48,129 nucleotides of DNA from Apilactobacillus apinorum. GTDB taxonomy: Bacteria; Bacillota; Bacilli; Lactobacillales; Lactobacillaceae. Location of the stretch: assembly GCF_001281175.1 (NCBI RefSeq), contig NZ_KQ440395.1, positions 362,484 to 410,612 of the forward strand. The letters are read 5' to 3'. Positions 19,112 through 29,033 of the stretch are shown piece after piece. Position 1 is the first letter of the stretch. Each line of letters begins with the position of its first letter. The position numbers were made by a program, and so were the translations under genes. Below the pieces are notes generated by a model, which had not been told where the DNA came from, did not search any database, and was given only the letters and a program-made list of their open reading frames with translations.

Positions 19112-20458
19112 TTAGTTAATTAATTCATCATTTTTAATGTGTTTTTGGAACTCTTGATAAACCGGTTCGAATAAATCAATGTTATTGTCGACCGATAACA
19201 TTTCCTTAGGAAAGAAGAAACGTTCATCTCCTAAGTGTTTACCAGTAACGGCACTAACTAATTGAGAAATCTTTGATAGTTCAATCATGGAACCATCATT
19301 TCGGCGTAGTTCGATTTGTGTCGTGTGATGTTTTTTATTTGGATCATATGCATCATACGGTAAATCAAAACTGTTGTTAATTTCGGTGTAGTAGGTAACA
19401 TCGAAGCCAGCTTGTTTGATGTAATCACGCATATTGGGAATTAGGTATTTAGTTTCATCGTTAAATTCGACTGACTTGAATGGTTTACGATTGATAAAAC
19501 GATCAGCTAAATCAGATAGGACTTTATCATCTGAATCAATCCAGTGGATAAAGTAAGTGTTTAAAACACCATCATCTAGTTTTAAATAATCATCAATGTC
19601 GAATTCACCTTTGAAGAACGGCATCAATAAGTAAGGAGTAGTACTATCATTTTTATCTAGATTAGCAGATAGTTCTTTCGCACGTCTTAAAAGATGGTCT
19701 AAGATGACTTCCATTGAACGTGAAACGGGATGGAAATATACTTGCATGTACATTTGTAAGCGAGAAATAATGTAATCTTCAACGGCATGCATACCACTGA
19801 TTTCAAAACAGATACCGCCTTCATAAGGACGCATTACTCGCAAAATACGGGTTAGATCGAAATTACCATAATTAGCTCCGGTGTTATAAGCGTCACGAAG
19901 CAAGTAATCCATTCTATCCGCATCGCATTGACTAGAAATCATTTGGACCACTTGCGGATTGCTATAGGTATGGTCAATCACACTGGCCACATCCTTAGCA
20001 AAATTAGGACCGATTTTGCTCAAAACTTGGTTCACTTCAGTTTTAGGGGAAGTAATAATTTCTTGAGTAATTTCTTCATGATTAGTACCGAAGATATGTT
20101 CAAATGTATGTGAGTAAGCTCCGTGACCAATATCATGAAGCAAGGCGGCACATAATGCGACTAATCTTTGGGAATCGTCCCAAAGACCATCGCCATCTTC
20201 TTGGGTAGGGTAGTTTCTTAAAAAGCCATCACAGATACGACGGGTAATTTCATAAACCCCTAAACTGTGAGTAAATCTTGAATGTTCAGCACCGTGGAAA
20301 GTAAATGATGCTGGACCTAGTTGTTTAATTCGTCTTAATCGTTGAAATTCTTTAGTATTAATCAAGTCTAAAATGACTTGGTGTTGTACGTAAATGTAGT
20401 TAAGAACCGGATCTCGAAAAACCTTTTCTCGAGTCAGTAGTTTTTCTTGGTATTCCAA
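19112..20458 (-). CDS. ywfO: HD-domain phosphohydrolase, YwfO family
   Basis: A 448-aa HD-domain protein related to dNTP triphosphohydrolases. Metal-binding residues are visible as His64 in EHSRFTHSLGVYE, His108-Asp109 in LLHDIGHGAYSHTFEH, and a later aspartate in SSQCDADRMDYLLRDAY. The family includes Enterococcus EF1143, a dNTP triphosphohydrolase, which makes nucleotide hydrolysis the likeliest activity. The start has TAAGGAGG just upstream. A TGTTATAAT extended -10 lies about 45 bases upstream on the minus strand. It is divergent from the DUF1934 gene. Confidence 0.87.
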   Translation of the reverse strand: MEYQEKLLTREKVFRDPVLNYIYVQHQVILDLINTKEFQRLRRIKQLGPASFTFHGAEHSRFTHSLGVYEITRRICDGFLRNYPTQEDGDGLWDDSQRLVALCAALLHDIGHGAYSHTFEHIFGTNHEEITQEIITSPKTEVNQVLSKIGPNFAKDVASVIDHTYSNPQVVQMISSQCDADRMDYLLRDAYNTGANYGNFDLTRILRVMRPYEGGICFEISGMHAVEDYIISRLQMYMQVYFHPVSRSMEVILDHLLRRAKELSANLDKNDSTTPYLLMPFFKGEFDIDDYLKLDDGVLNTYFIHWIDSDDKVLSDLADRFINRKPFKSVEFNDETKYLIPNMRDYIKQAGFDVTYYTEINNSFDLPYDAYDPNKKHHTTQIELRRNDGSMIELSKISQLVSAVTGKHLGDERFFFPKEMLSVDNNIDLFEPVYQEFQKHIKNDELIN

Positions 20459-20615
20459 ATTCTTACCTCCTTACTTTGATATGGTTACTTATTTAAGCTT
20501 ATTATAACAAAGATTGTCGATAAATAATTAATTTCCAACTATTAATTAATGCATTTATTGGCATCTCCGTATATAATGATAGTCTGTGATGAAAATGAAA
20601 CGAGGTGTTGATTAG

Positions 20616-21053
20616 ATGGAAGAAGAGAAGAATAATCAAGTCGCCGTTAACTTAAAGACGACCATATTTCAAGATGGTGAACGCCAAGATTTTGAATTCG
20701 TGGAACAAGGTAACTTAGTTAAGATGTCCAATGGACTATACTTACGTTTTAAAGAACATCAAGATGATAAAGAAGTGGCTACAGTAACCATTAAGATTAC
20801 TGATGAACATGTTCAATTGACTCGTAAAGATGAGATGGGACATCAATCTAGATTAATTTTCAATGAAGAAAAGATTCATAAGACTGCTTACCAAACTCAA
20901 TTTGGGGCACTTAAAATTGAAGTGAAAACCAAAGAAATTAATTGTGAAATCATTGAAGATGACAACTCTGGAAGCCTAATGATTGACTATGAATTATATA
21001 CTGGCGGAATGATTGTCGGAGAATATAATATTAGATTGCATTTTTCTGCTTAA
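20616..21053 (+). CDS. DUF1934 (YwiB-like) beta-barrel protein
   Basis: A 145-aa protein of the DUF1934/YwiB family, predicted small calycin-like beta barrel of unknown function. It is almost all alternating beta-type sequence, with the conserved NGLYLRFKE segment near 38-46 and a C-terminal GGMIVGEYNIRLHF. It has no export signal and no cysteine pair. ATG 20616 is preceded by CGAGGTG. A TATAAT at 20572-20577 is probably its -10. It lies immediately upstream of rpoE, as in other lactobacilli. Confidence 0.85.
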   Translation: MEEEKNNQVAVNLKTTIFQDGERQDFEFVEQGNLVKMSNGLYLRFKEHQDDKEVATVTIKITDEHVQLTRKDEMGHQSRLIFNEEKIHKTAYQTQFGALKIEVKTKEINCEIIEDDNSGSLMIDYELYTGGMIVGEYNIRLHFSA

Positions 21054-21096
21054 AAAGGTATGATATTAATAGTATTTTGAAAGGACGTGCACCGCA

Positions 21097-21678
21097 TTGA
21101 AATTAGAAGCCTTAGAAGGTAAAGATAAAAAAGAATTATCAATGGTCGAAGTTGCTCACGCAATTCTATCCGAACATGGTGAGGTAATGGCCTTTGCTGA
21201 TATCGCCAACGAAATCCAAAAGTATTTGGGTGATTCTGATGAAGAAATCCGCAAACGATTGGTACAATTCTACACAGATATGAACGTTGATGGTAGTTTT
21301 ATTTCTTTAGGTGATAATCTTTGGGGACTAAGAACATGGTATCCATACGATTCAATCGATGAAGCTACTGTTCATCCTGAAGATGAAGATATTGATCGTC
21401 CTAGAAAGAAAAAGCGTCGTAAGGTTAACGCATTCTTAGCTGATGCTTCTGATGATGACGATGTTATCGATTACGATGATGATGATCCAGAAGACCAAGA
21501 CGATGAATTTGAAGACGCTGATGAAGGTGTCGATGAAACCGATAAGTATCACAAAGATTTAGATGAAATTGACGAAGAAAATGACGTTGACGAAGACGAT
21601 GTTCCTGACGGTATTGAAGGTGAATTATCTGAATTAAATGAAGATGATGACATCGACGACGAAGACGACAAAGATTAA
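21097..21678 (+). CDS. rpoE: RNA polymerase delta subunit
   Basis: A 193-aa delta subunit, a Firmicutes-specific RNA polymerase component that speeds recycling and raises sensitivity to initiating NTP concentration. The folded N-terminal HARE-HTH domain (about 5-90: ELSMVEVAHAILSEHGEVMAF) is followed by a basic patch PRKKKRRKV and then an almost wholly Asp/Glu tail from about residue 115 to the end. The start is TTG 21097, with AAGGA 11 bases upstream, a long spacing. Delta acts together with HelD in recycling RNA polymerase in Bacillus, and both genes are in this window. Confidence 0.95.
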   Translation: MKLEALEGKDKKELSMVEVAHAILSEHGEVMAFADIANEIQKYLGDSDEEIRKRLVQFYTDMNVDGSFISLGDNLWGLRTWYPYDSIDEATVHPEDEDIDRPRKKKRRKVNAFLADASDDDDVIDYDDDDPEDQDDEFEDADEGVDETDKYHKDLDEIDEENDVDEDDVPDGIEGELSELNEDDDIDDEDDKD

Positions 21679-21705
21679 TTAATTCGAAAATAATGATTAT
21701 ATTTC

Positions 21706-21830
21706 TTGACTATATATTAGGAACAATGTAATATTATTTTTGGGCTCCTTACAAAAGAGTATTTTGTAAGGACAATTGATCGATTATAGTAATCAATGAC
21801 TCCCTATTCTAAATGAATAGGGAGTTTTTA
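21706..21830 (+). promoter_or_regulatory. pyrG promoter, GGGCTCC start site and attenuator
   Basis: The promoter is TTGACT (21706-21711), 17 bp, TAATAT (21729-21734). Seven bases later comes GGGCTCC (21742-21748), identical to the initially transcribed sequence of Bacillus pyrG. A perfect 10-bp hairpin (CCTTACAAAA/TTTTGTAAGG, 21747-21771) and a small one (ATTGAT/ATCAAT) precede the terminator ACTCCCTATTC/GAATAGGGAGT with T-run (21799-21830). Known mechanism in Bacillus: low CTP causes extra G residues to be added at the 5' end, and the poly-G pairs with the C/T-rich terminator strand to prevent termination. The same logic is inferred here. Confidence 0.85.
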
Positions 21831-21855
21831 ATTTTTACCCTAATAGATTTTATGA

Positions 21856-23484
<1,629 letters not shown>

Positions 23485-23489
23485 TTAAC

Positions 23490-23520
23490 AAAAAGACTAG
23501 GATAATTCCTGGTCTTTTTT
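23490..23520 (+). terminator. Terminator after pyrG
   Basis: AAAAAGACTAGG and CCTGGTCTTTTTT form a stem with an ATAATT loop. Confidence 0.88.
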
Positions 23521-23559
23521 AATTATTTGTTAAATCTAGGTTTATTTTTATGCAAAGTA

Positions 23560-23614
23560 TTGTATTTTTAACTTTTATTATTTATGATGGTTATTGTTCA
23601 CTGAAATCGGTGAA
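23560..23614 (+). promoter_or_regulatory. murA promoter with hairpin at the mRNA 5' end
   Basis: TTGTAT (23560-23565) and TATGAT (23583-23588) are 17 bp apart. Starting about 8 bases after the -10, TTCACTG-AAAT-CGGTGAA (23597-23614) forms a 7-bp hairpin with one G-U pair, just ahead of the GCGAGGAA ribosome binding site. Confidence 0.65.
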
Positions 23615-23638
23615 ACTGTAAGCGAGGAATTTTAACTA

Positions 23639-24913
23639 ATGAATAAAATGATAATAAAAGGCGGACATCGACTATCTGGTAGTGTCACAATTGGTGGAGC
23701 TAAAAATAGTACGGTAGCATTAATTCCAGCTGCCATTTTAGCAGATACAAAAGTCCAATTTGACATGGTCCCAAACATCTTAGATGTACATAATCTAATG
23801 GTGATTTTGGAATCAATGAATGTCTCATCAGATTTTGCCGATGGAATACTAAACGTCGACCCAACAAAAATAGTAGAAAGTGCTTTACCTAGTAAAGCAA
23901 TTAAAAGTTTAAGAGCATCATATTACTTCATGGGAGCATTATTAGGCCGTTTTGGTCGTGCGAGAATTACGTTCCCAGGTGGTGACAACATTGGACCTAG
24001 ACCAATTGATCAACACATTAAAGCTTTCCAAGCAATGGGAGCTAAGGTAGTTAATGACGGGGATGAAATCATTATTACTACTGATGAAAATGGCCTACAT
24101 GGGGCACAAATTTTCTTAGATGTTGTATCAGTCGGGGCAACTATTAATGCTATTCTAGCTGCAGTTAAGGCTGATGGTCACACTGTAATTAGAAATGCTG
24201 CAAAAGAACCAGAAATTATTGATGTAGTTACATTTTTAAATAATATGGGGGCAAAGGTACGCGGTGCCGGAACTGATGTAATTAGAATTGAAGGGGTTGA
24301 ATCTCTTCGTGCTAAGAACACCCACATTATTATTCCAGATCGAATTGAAGCTGGAACTTATTTGTCGATGGCAGCAGCCTATGGGGATGGTGTAACCATC
24401 AAAAATGTCATTCCAGAACATTTGGAATCATTTATCGCCAAGGTTCAAGAAATGGGTATCGATTTAGAAATTAATGAAGATAGCATTTATGTACCAAAGA
24501 CAGATGAACTAAAAAACATTGAGATTAAGACAATGCCATATCCTGGTTTTGCCACTGATTTACAACAACCAATTACACCATTACTATTGATGGCCAAAGG
24601 GGATAGTACCATTATTGATACTATTTATCCTGAACGAACTAAGCATATCGAAGAATTGAAAAAGATGGGTGCTAAGATCAAATATGACCATGGTAATGGG
24701 ACTATTATCGTTAGCCATACTGACAAGTTAGTCGGTTCTCAAATTGAGGCTGGTGAAATTCGTGCCGGAGCATCAGAAATGATTGCTGGTTTAATGGCTG
24801 AAGGAACTACAGTGATTGATAATGCTGATAACATTTTACGTGGTTACGATAACATTATTGATAAACTTACTAATCTTAATGCAGACGTTGAAATGGTACA
24901 CAGTGAAAGTTAA
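23639..24913 (+). CDS. murA: UDP-GlcNAc enolpyruvyl transferase with Asp at the catalytic Cys position
   Basis: A 424-aa MurA/MurZ family enzyme, which transfers enolpyruvate from PEP to UDP-GlcNAc in the first committed step of peptidoglycan synthesis. The N-terminal KN pair ([12 protein letters not shown], 19-30) and the rest of the EPSP-synthase-like fold are intact. The active-site loop reads [13 protein letters not shown] (112-124): residue 116 is Asp where most bacteria have the Cys attacked by fosfomycin. Asp at this position is known in Mycobacterium and Chlamydia and keeps activity while blocking fosfomycin. The gene sits between pyrG and rpmE2, the usual place of the second MurA copy of lactobacilli; whether another copy exists elsewhere cannot be seen. 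Confidence 0.94.
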   Translation: MNKMIIKGGHRLSGSVTIGGAKNSTVALIPAAILADTKVQFDMVPNILDVHNLMVILESMNVSSDFADGILNVDPTKIVESALPSKAIKSLRASYYFMGALLGRFGRARITFPGGDNIGPRPIDQHIKAFQAMGAKVVNDGDEIIITTDENGLHGAQIFLDVVSVGATINAILAAVKADGHTVIRNAAKEPEIIDVVTFLNNMGAKVRGAGTDVIRIEGVESLRAKNTHIIIPDRIEAGTYLSMAAAYGDGVTIKNVIPEHLESFIAKVQEMGIDLEINEDSIYVPKTDELKNIEIKTMPYPGFATDLQQPITPLLLMAKGDSTIIDTIYPERTKHIEELKKMGAKIKYDHGNGTIIVSHTDKLVGSQIEAGEIRAGASEMIAGLMAEGTTVIDNADNILRGYDNIIDKLTNLNADVEMVHSES

Positions 24914-24920
24914 TTTTATG

Positions 24921-24949
24921 TTGAATTAACTCTTATTTAGTGTTAATAT
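24921..24949 (+). promoter_or_regulatory. rpmE2 promoter
   Basis: TTGAAT (24921-24926) and TAATAT (24944-24949) are separated by 17 bp. The resulting leader of about 58 nt shows no strong hairpin, so I do not claim a ribosomal-protein leader motif. Confidence 0.65.
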
Positions 24950-25014
24950 AATCAAGTCGACTAATCGATAATCTCTGAATCAACATATGATACAGGGCAA
25001 AGGAGCGATTTATA

Positions 25015-25260
25015 ATGAAACAAGGAATTCATCCTGAATACCGCCAAGTGGTATTCCAAGATTCAAGTACTGGTTTTAAATTCATGGCTGGTTCAACTAT
25101 GAGTTCAGCTGAAACTATCACAATGGATGATGGTAATGAATACCCATTAGTACGTCTTGAAATTTCTTCAGATTCTCACCCATTCTACACTGGACGTGAA
25201 AAGTTCACTCAAGCAGATGGTGCTGTGGATCGTTTCAACAAGAAATACGGTTTCAAGTAA
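25015..25260 (+). CDS. rpmE2: Ribosomal protein L31, type B (zinc-independent)
   Basis: An 81-aa L31 of the B type: it contains no cysteines, so it cannot bind the zinc of the A type, and has the type B signatures [26 protein letters not shown] and RFNKKYGFK. In Bacillus the zinc-free form is used under zinc limitation, but in lactobacilli it is commonly the only L31. AAAGGAGCG precedes ATG 25015. It is monocistronic with its own promoter and a strong terminator. Confidence 0.97.
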   Translation: MKQGIHPEYRQVVFQDSSTGFKFMAGSTMSSAETITMDDGNEYPLVRLEISSDSHPFYTGREKFTQADGAVDRFNKKYGFK

Positions 25261-25264
25261 AGAT

Positions 25265-25299
25265 AAAAAAGAGATATCCAAGCGGATATCTCTTTTTTT
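25265..25299. terminator. Bidirectional terminator rpmE2 / ptp
   Basis: A perfect stem AAAAAAGAGATATCC/GGATATCTCTTTTTT with an AAGC loop serves the convergent rpmE2 and phosphatase genes. Confidence 0.95.
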
Positions 25300-25310
25300 G
25301 TGCTCATATC

Positions 25311-25772
25311 TTAAATGTTTAATACATAATCTAGCCATTTTGGCATGGCAGCGTTAATTTGGTTATATGTTAAAGCAAAATTACCTGTGTACCATGGGTC
25401 AGCGATAGCATCACCTTTTTGATTTTCCATAATATCTAGGCATAAGTGAATTTTATGAGCTTGATCTTTAGGACACCAGTGAAGGAGGTTTTTGATATTT
25501 TCATAATCCATTCCAATGATTAAATCATACTTGATGAAGTCACTGGATTCGATTTGACGAGAAGATTGTCCTTGATAACTAATATCTAAGTTATCTAATA
25601 TTTTTCTGACCTCAGGGTGTGGCGGGTTGCCAATTTCTTCAGTGCTAGTTGCAGCAGAGTTTACTATCACTTCGTTTTCTAAATGTCTTTGCTTAATTAA
25701 TTGATTGAAAATTGCTTGTGCCATTGCTGAACGACAAACATTTCCGTGGCAAACAAATAAGACTTTTTTCAC
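25311..25772 (-). CDS. Low-molecular-weight protein tyrosine phosphatase
   Basis: A 153-aa LMW-PTP. The P-loop CHGNVCRS (Cys8 nucleophile, Arg14) is near the N-terminus and the general acid aspartate is in IADPWYTGNF (about 125-134). I place the start at the GTG at 25772-25770 (MKKVLFVCHGN), because GGGGA lies 7-8 bases upstream; a GTG three codons earlier is only 2 bases from that site. Family members dephosphorylate tyrosine kinases or arginine-phosphorylated proteins; the target here is unknown. The gene stands alone, with an inverted repeat over its promoter. Confidence 0.9.
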   Translation of the reverse strand: MKKVLFVCHGNVCRSAMAQAIFNQLIKQRHLENEVIVNSAATSTEEIGNPPHPEVRKILDNLDISYQGQSSRQIESSDFIKYDLIIGMDYENIKNLLHWCPKDQAHKIHLCLDIMENQKGDAIADPWYTGNFALTYNQINAAMPKWLDYVLNI

Positions 25773-25797
25773 AGTAGTCACATCCCCAAATATTTTA

Positions 25798-25837
25798 TTC
25801 CATAAAATATATTAACAGTGTTTTATGGAATAGTTAA
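25798..25837 (-). promoter_or_regulatory. ptp promoter overlapped by a perfect inverted repeat
   Basis: On the minus strand TTAACT (25837-25832), 17 bp, TAATAT (25814-25809) make a plausible promoter. TTCCATAAAA (25798-25807) and TTTTATGGAA (25821-25830) form a perfect 10-bp inverted repeat whose arms lie in the promoter spacer and over the predicted start site. This is the geometry of a repressor operator, or a hairpin-forming site. Confidence 0.55.
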
Positions 25838-25909
25838 TAGTTTTTATAAGTCTGCATTAAACATATATTATTAATTAATCAAGCCTGATTAAAACAATTT
25901 TGCGTTTCA

Positions 25910-25918
25910 TGTTATAAT
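25910..25918 (+). promoter_or_regulatory. Extended -10 promoter of murF
   Basis: TGTTATAAT (25910-25918) is a consensus extended -10; no good -35 lies 17 bp upstream. The murF start is 48 bases downstream. Confidence 0.6.
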
Positions 25919-25966
25919 ATATGTAACACTAATTCGAAAAAAAGAAACATAGGAGAACGATTTAAT

Positions 25967-27337
25967 ATGAAAATGTCACTTACAGAAGTAAGTCGAGCAG
26001 TTGCTGCGCAAAATGATACTAGCGAATATGAAGAAAATGATATTACTAGTGTTGCTTTTGATAGCAGACAACTAGAAGAAGACGCATTATTTGTACCGTT
26101 AGTTAGTGAAAACGACGGCCATGATTATATTCAAAGTGCTATTAAAAATGGAGCTGTTGCTACATTCTGGCAAGCAGATCATGAAAATGTCCCAACTGAT
26201 ATTCCCGTCATTATCGTTAATAATACTTTGGAGGCACTTCAAATGCTTTCTCAATATTACTTAGCTAAGATTAATCCAAAGGTAGTTGCAATTACCGGAA
26301 GTAATGGTAAGACTACTACTAAGGATATGGTGGCATCAGTACTATCAACCCAATTTAACGTTACTAAGACTAATGCTAATTTTAACAACGAAATTGGGGT
26401 TCCAATGACGATTTTAGACATTGAACCTAACACAGAAATTCTAGTTGTTGAAATGGGGATGGATCGTCCGGGTCAGCTAGACTTATTAAGTCATTTAGTT
26501 GAACCAGATGTTGCTGCAGTTACTATGATTGGTGAAGCCCACATCGAATTCTTCGGTACTCGAGATAAGATTGCTGACGCTAAGATGGAAATCGTTAACG
26601 GACTAAAAGAAGATGGTATTTTCGTTTATAACGGGGATGAACCATTACTAGCACAACGTAGTGAAAACTTACCATTCACTAAAACATTTGGGCTAAGTGA
26701 AGATGATGATTTTACTGCATATGACATTACATCAACTCCACAAGCTACTAGTTTTAAAGTAAAACAAATCGAAGATACTGAATTTAAAATTCCAATGCTA
26801 GGTTCATACAACGTTAACAACGCTTTAGTAGCAATTGCGATTGGTTCATTATTCAGAATTCGTGAAGAAAATATGGCCAAAGCATTATTAGAAGTGGACC
26901 TTACTAATAACCGAACAGAATGGATTGAAGGAACTAAACACGAAAAGATTCTTTCAGACGTATATAATTCCAATCCTACAGCTGTTAAAGAAGTGTTGAA
27001 GGCATTTACTGCTGATAAGATTAACGGTCGTAAAATCGCTGTTTTAGGCGATATGTTGGAACTAGGTGATCAGTCTAGTCAATTGCACGCATCATTAGCG
27101 GATTCACTTAACCCTGATGAGGTGCAAAGTGTTTATTTAATTGGGGATGAAATTAAGGTTTTATATGATAAATTGGTGGATGTTTATCCAGCCCAAAATT
27201 TATTCTATTTTAAGGCTGACCAATTAGATGATTTATATGAACAATTGAACTCAGAAATCTATGAAGGTGACGAAGTTTTATTAAAGGCTAGTCATGGAAT
27301 TCATTTGGAACAACTATTAGCTAAATTAACTGATTAA
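25967..27337 (+). CDS. murF: UDP-MurNAc-tripeptide--D-Ala-D-Ala ligase
   Basis: A 456-aa Mur ligase that adds the D-Ala-D-Ala (or D-Ala-D-Lac) dipeptide to the UDP-MurNAc tripeptide, completing the cytoplasmic cell-wall precursor. The ATP-binding loop ITGSNGKTTTKD is at 109-120, the central domain has NANFNNEIGVP and VVEMGMDRPGQL, and the C-terminal domain has NSNPTAVKEVL and VLGDMLELGDQS. AGGAGAA precedes ATG 25967. The order murF-cshA-alr groups two D-alanine-related wall enzymes around an RNA helicase, as in many Firmicutes. Confidence 0.96.
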   Translation: MKMSLTEVSRAVAAQNDTSEYEENDITSVAFDSRQLEEDALFVPLVSENDGHDYIQSAIKNGAVATFWQADHENVPTDIPVIIVNNTLEALQMLSQYYLAKINPKVVAITGSNGKTTTKDMVASVLSTQFNVTKTNANFNNEIGVPMTILDIEPNTEILVVEMGMDRPGQLDLLSHLVEPDVAAVTMIGEAHIEFFGTRDKIADAKMEIVNGLKEDGIFVYNGDEPLLAQRSENLPFTKTFGLSEDDDFTAYDITSTPQATSFKVKQIEDTEFKIPMLGSYNVNNALVAIAIGSLFRIREENMAKALLEVDLTNNRTEWIEGTKHEKILSDVYNSNPTAVKEVLKAFTADKINGRKIAVLGDMLELGDQSSQLHASLADSLNPDEVQSVYLIGDEIKVLYDKLVDVYPAQNLFYFKADQLDDLYEQLNSEIYEGDEVLLKASHGIHLEQLLAKLTD

Positions 27338-27342
27338 TTAAT

Positions 27343-27371
27343 TTGCTTAATTATGGTAAAAGAGTTATATT
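27343..27371 (+). promoter_or_regulatory. cshA promoter
   Basis: TTGCTT (27343-27348) and TATATT (27366-27371) are 17 bp apart, giving a 5' leader of about 115 nt. Confidence 0.65.
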
Positions 27372-27413
27372 AGTTTAGTTACATTTTTTAGAACACGGAA
27401 TTTTTTAATCAAG

Positions 27414-27456
27414 TCATTAGCGCACCAAAAGGAACGGATTCTTCCTTAGCTAGTGA
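27414..27456 (+). promoter_or_regulatory. Two-tier stem-loop in the cshA leader
   Basis: TCATTAGC (27414-27421) pairs with GCTAGTGA (27449-27456, one G-U), and inside it AAGGAA (27429-27434) pairs with TTCCTT (27442-27447) around CGGATTC, leaving a GCACCA-type bulge on the 5' side. There is no T-run, so it is not a terminator. It may be a cis-regulatory element of the RNA helicase mRNA; that role is inferred only. Confidence 0.5.
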
Positions 27457-27495
27457 TGGTATTATTGAAAATGTTTCGTTTAGGAGGAAACATAT

Positions 27496-29031
27496 TTGAA
27501 GTTTAGAGAATTAGGTCTATCAGAAGATCTATTAAAAGCGATTGAAGACAAGGGTTTTAAGGAAGCCACTCCAATCCAAGCAGAAACAATTCCTTTGACC
27601 TTACAAGGTAAGGATGTTTTGGGACAAGCACAAACAGGTACAGGTAAGACCGCCGCTTTTGCTCTTCCCATCATTGAACATGTTGATTTAGACAACCCTA
27701 ATGTTCAAGCTTTAGTTATTTCACCAACTCGTGAATTAGCTATCCAAACACAAAGCGAAATTAGTCGCTTCGGAAAAGAAAAGGGCGTTAAGGCTGTATC
27801 AGTTTTTGGTGGTTCTGACATCAGAAGACAAATTCAAAGTTTAAAACGCCGTCCACAAATCGTGGTTGGTACTCCAGGTCGTTTATTAGATCACATTAAC
27901 AGAAAGACTTTGAAATTAGATCATGTAAAGACATTAGTTTTAGATGAAGCTGATGACATGTTAGACATGGGATTCTTAGATGATATCGAAAGCATCATCA
28001 AGCAAGTTCCAGAAGACAGACAAACACTGCTATTCTCAGCAACTATGCCTGCTCAAATTAAGCGTGTTGGGGTTCAATTCATGAAAGACCCACAACAAGT
28101 TACTATCAAAGCCAAAGAATTAACCACTGATTTAGTTGATCAATACTACATCCGTGTAAAACAATTTGAAAAGTTTGATATCATGACTCGTTTCTTTGAT
28201 ATTCAAGCACCTAAGGTTACTATCGTATTCTGTCGTACTAAGCGTCGTGTTGATGAAGTTTCTAAAGGACTTCTATTACGCGGTTACCGTGCTGCCGGAA
28301 TTCATGGTGATTTAACACAAAACCGTCGTTCACAAATCATGAAAGATTTCAAAAATGACAAGATTGACGTATTAGTTGCCACTGACGTTGCTGCCCGTGG
28401 AATTGATATTTCAAGTGTTACTCATGTTTATAACTATGACATTACTCAAGACTCAGAAAGTTACGTTCACAGAATTGGACGTACTGGACGTGCCGGACGT
28501 CATGGTGTTTCAATGACTTTTGTTGAACCAAACGAAACTAGTTACTTAAGAGATATCGAAAAGTTAACTAAGGTAAGAATGTTACCTCTAAAACCACCTT
28601 CGGCTGATGAAGCTCTAAAGGGTCAATTAGAAGTAGCTACTAAAGAAATTGGTTCACTAATTGAAAAGACTAAGATGGATGCCTTTGCTGATTCTGCTGA
28701 TGAATTATTGTCACAATATGATGCAAAAGATTTAGTATCAGTATTACTAAGTAAGATGACTAGAAACCAAGTTAAGGTTCACATCTCTGCTGAAAAACCA
28801 TTACCTAACAAGAACAAGCGTGGTCACGGTGGTGGCTATCGTGGAAACCGTGGTGGCGGTAACCATCGTCGTAATGGTGGCGGATACCGTGGAAACCGTG
28901 GTGGTGGAAATGGTAATAACCGTCGTCGTTACAGTGGTAACGGTAACCATAGAGATGATCATAAGAATGGTGGTCGTTCATCAAACGGTAAACGTCCTAA
29001 CAAATCATTTACAATTAAAAACAAAGATTAA
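27496..29031 (+). CDS. cshA: DEAD-box RNA helicase CshA
   Basis: A 511-aa DEAD-box helicase that unwinds RNA in decay and ribosome assembly, notably at low temperature. The Q motif (GFKEATPIQAETIP, about 15-29), Walker A AQTGTGKT (45-52), DEAD box (150-153), SAT, ARGIDI and HRIGRTGRAGR are all present. The tail from about residue 430 is Gly/Arg/Asn/His-rich with repeated YRGNRGGGN units, a low-complexity RNA-binding tail. The start is TTG 27496 behind TAGGAGGAAA, spaced 7 bases. It has its own promoter and a structured leader. Confidence 0.96.
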   Translation: MKFRELGLSEDLLKAIEDKGFKEATPIQAETIPLTLQGKDVLGQAQTGTGKTAAFALPIIEHVDLDNPNVQALVISPTRELAIQTQSEISRFGKEKGVKAVSVFGGSDIRRQIQSLKRRPQIVVGTPGRLLDHINRKTLKLDHVKTLVLDEADDMLDMGFLDDIESIIKQVPEDRQTLLFSATMPAQIKRVGVQFMKDPQQVTIKAKELTTDLVDQYYIRVKQFEKFDIMTRFFDIQAPKVTIVFCRTKRRVDEVSKGLLLRGYRAAGIHGDLTQNRRSQIMKDFKNDKIDVLVATDVAARGIDISSVTHVYNYDITQDSESYVHRIGRTGRAGRHGVSMTFVEPNETSYLRDIEKLTKVRMLPLKPPSADEALKGQLEVATKEIGSLIEKTKMDAFADSADELLSQYDAKDLVSVLLSKMTRNQVKVHISAEKPLPNKNKRGHGGGYRGNRGGGNHRRNGGGYRGNRGGGNGNNRRRYSGNGNHRDDHKNGGRSSNGKRPNKSFTIKNKD

Positions 29032-29033
29032 TT

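Noticed and set aside
21420-21678. GAT/GAC-rich simple-repeat stretch
   Set aside because: It encodes the acidic Asp/Glu tail of the RNA polymerase delta subunit, normal for this family.
24950-25014. Possible L31 ribosomal-protein leader ahead of rpmE2
   Set aside because: Only short TCGA repeats are visible and no stable conserved helix can be drawn by eye.
28801-28980. Tandem GGTGGY repeats that look like a DNA repeat array
   Set aside because: They are explained as codons of the RGG/YRGNRGGGN tail of CshA, in frame and ending at the normal stop.
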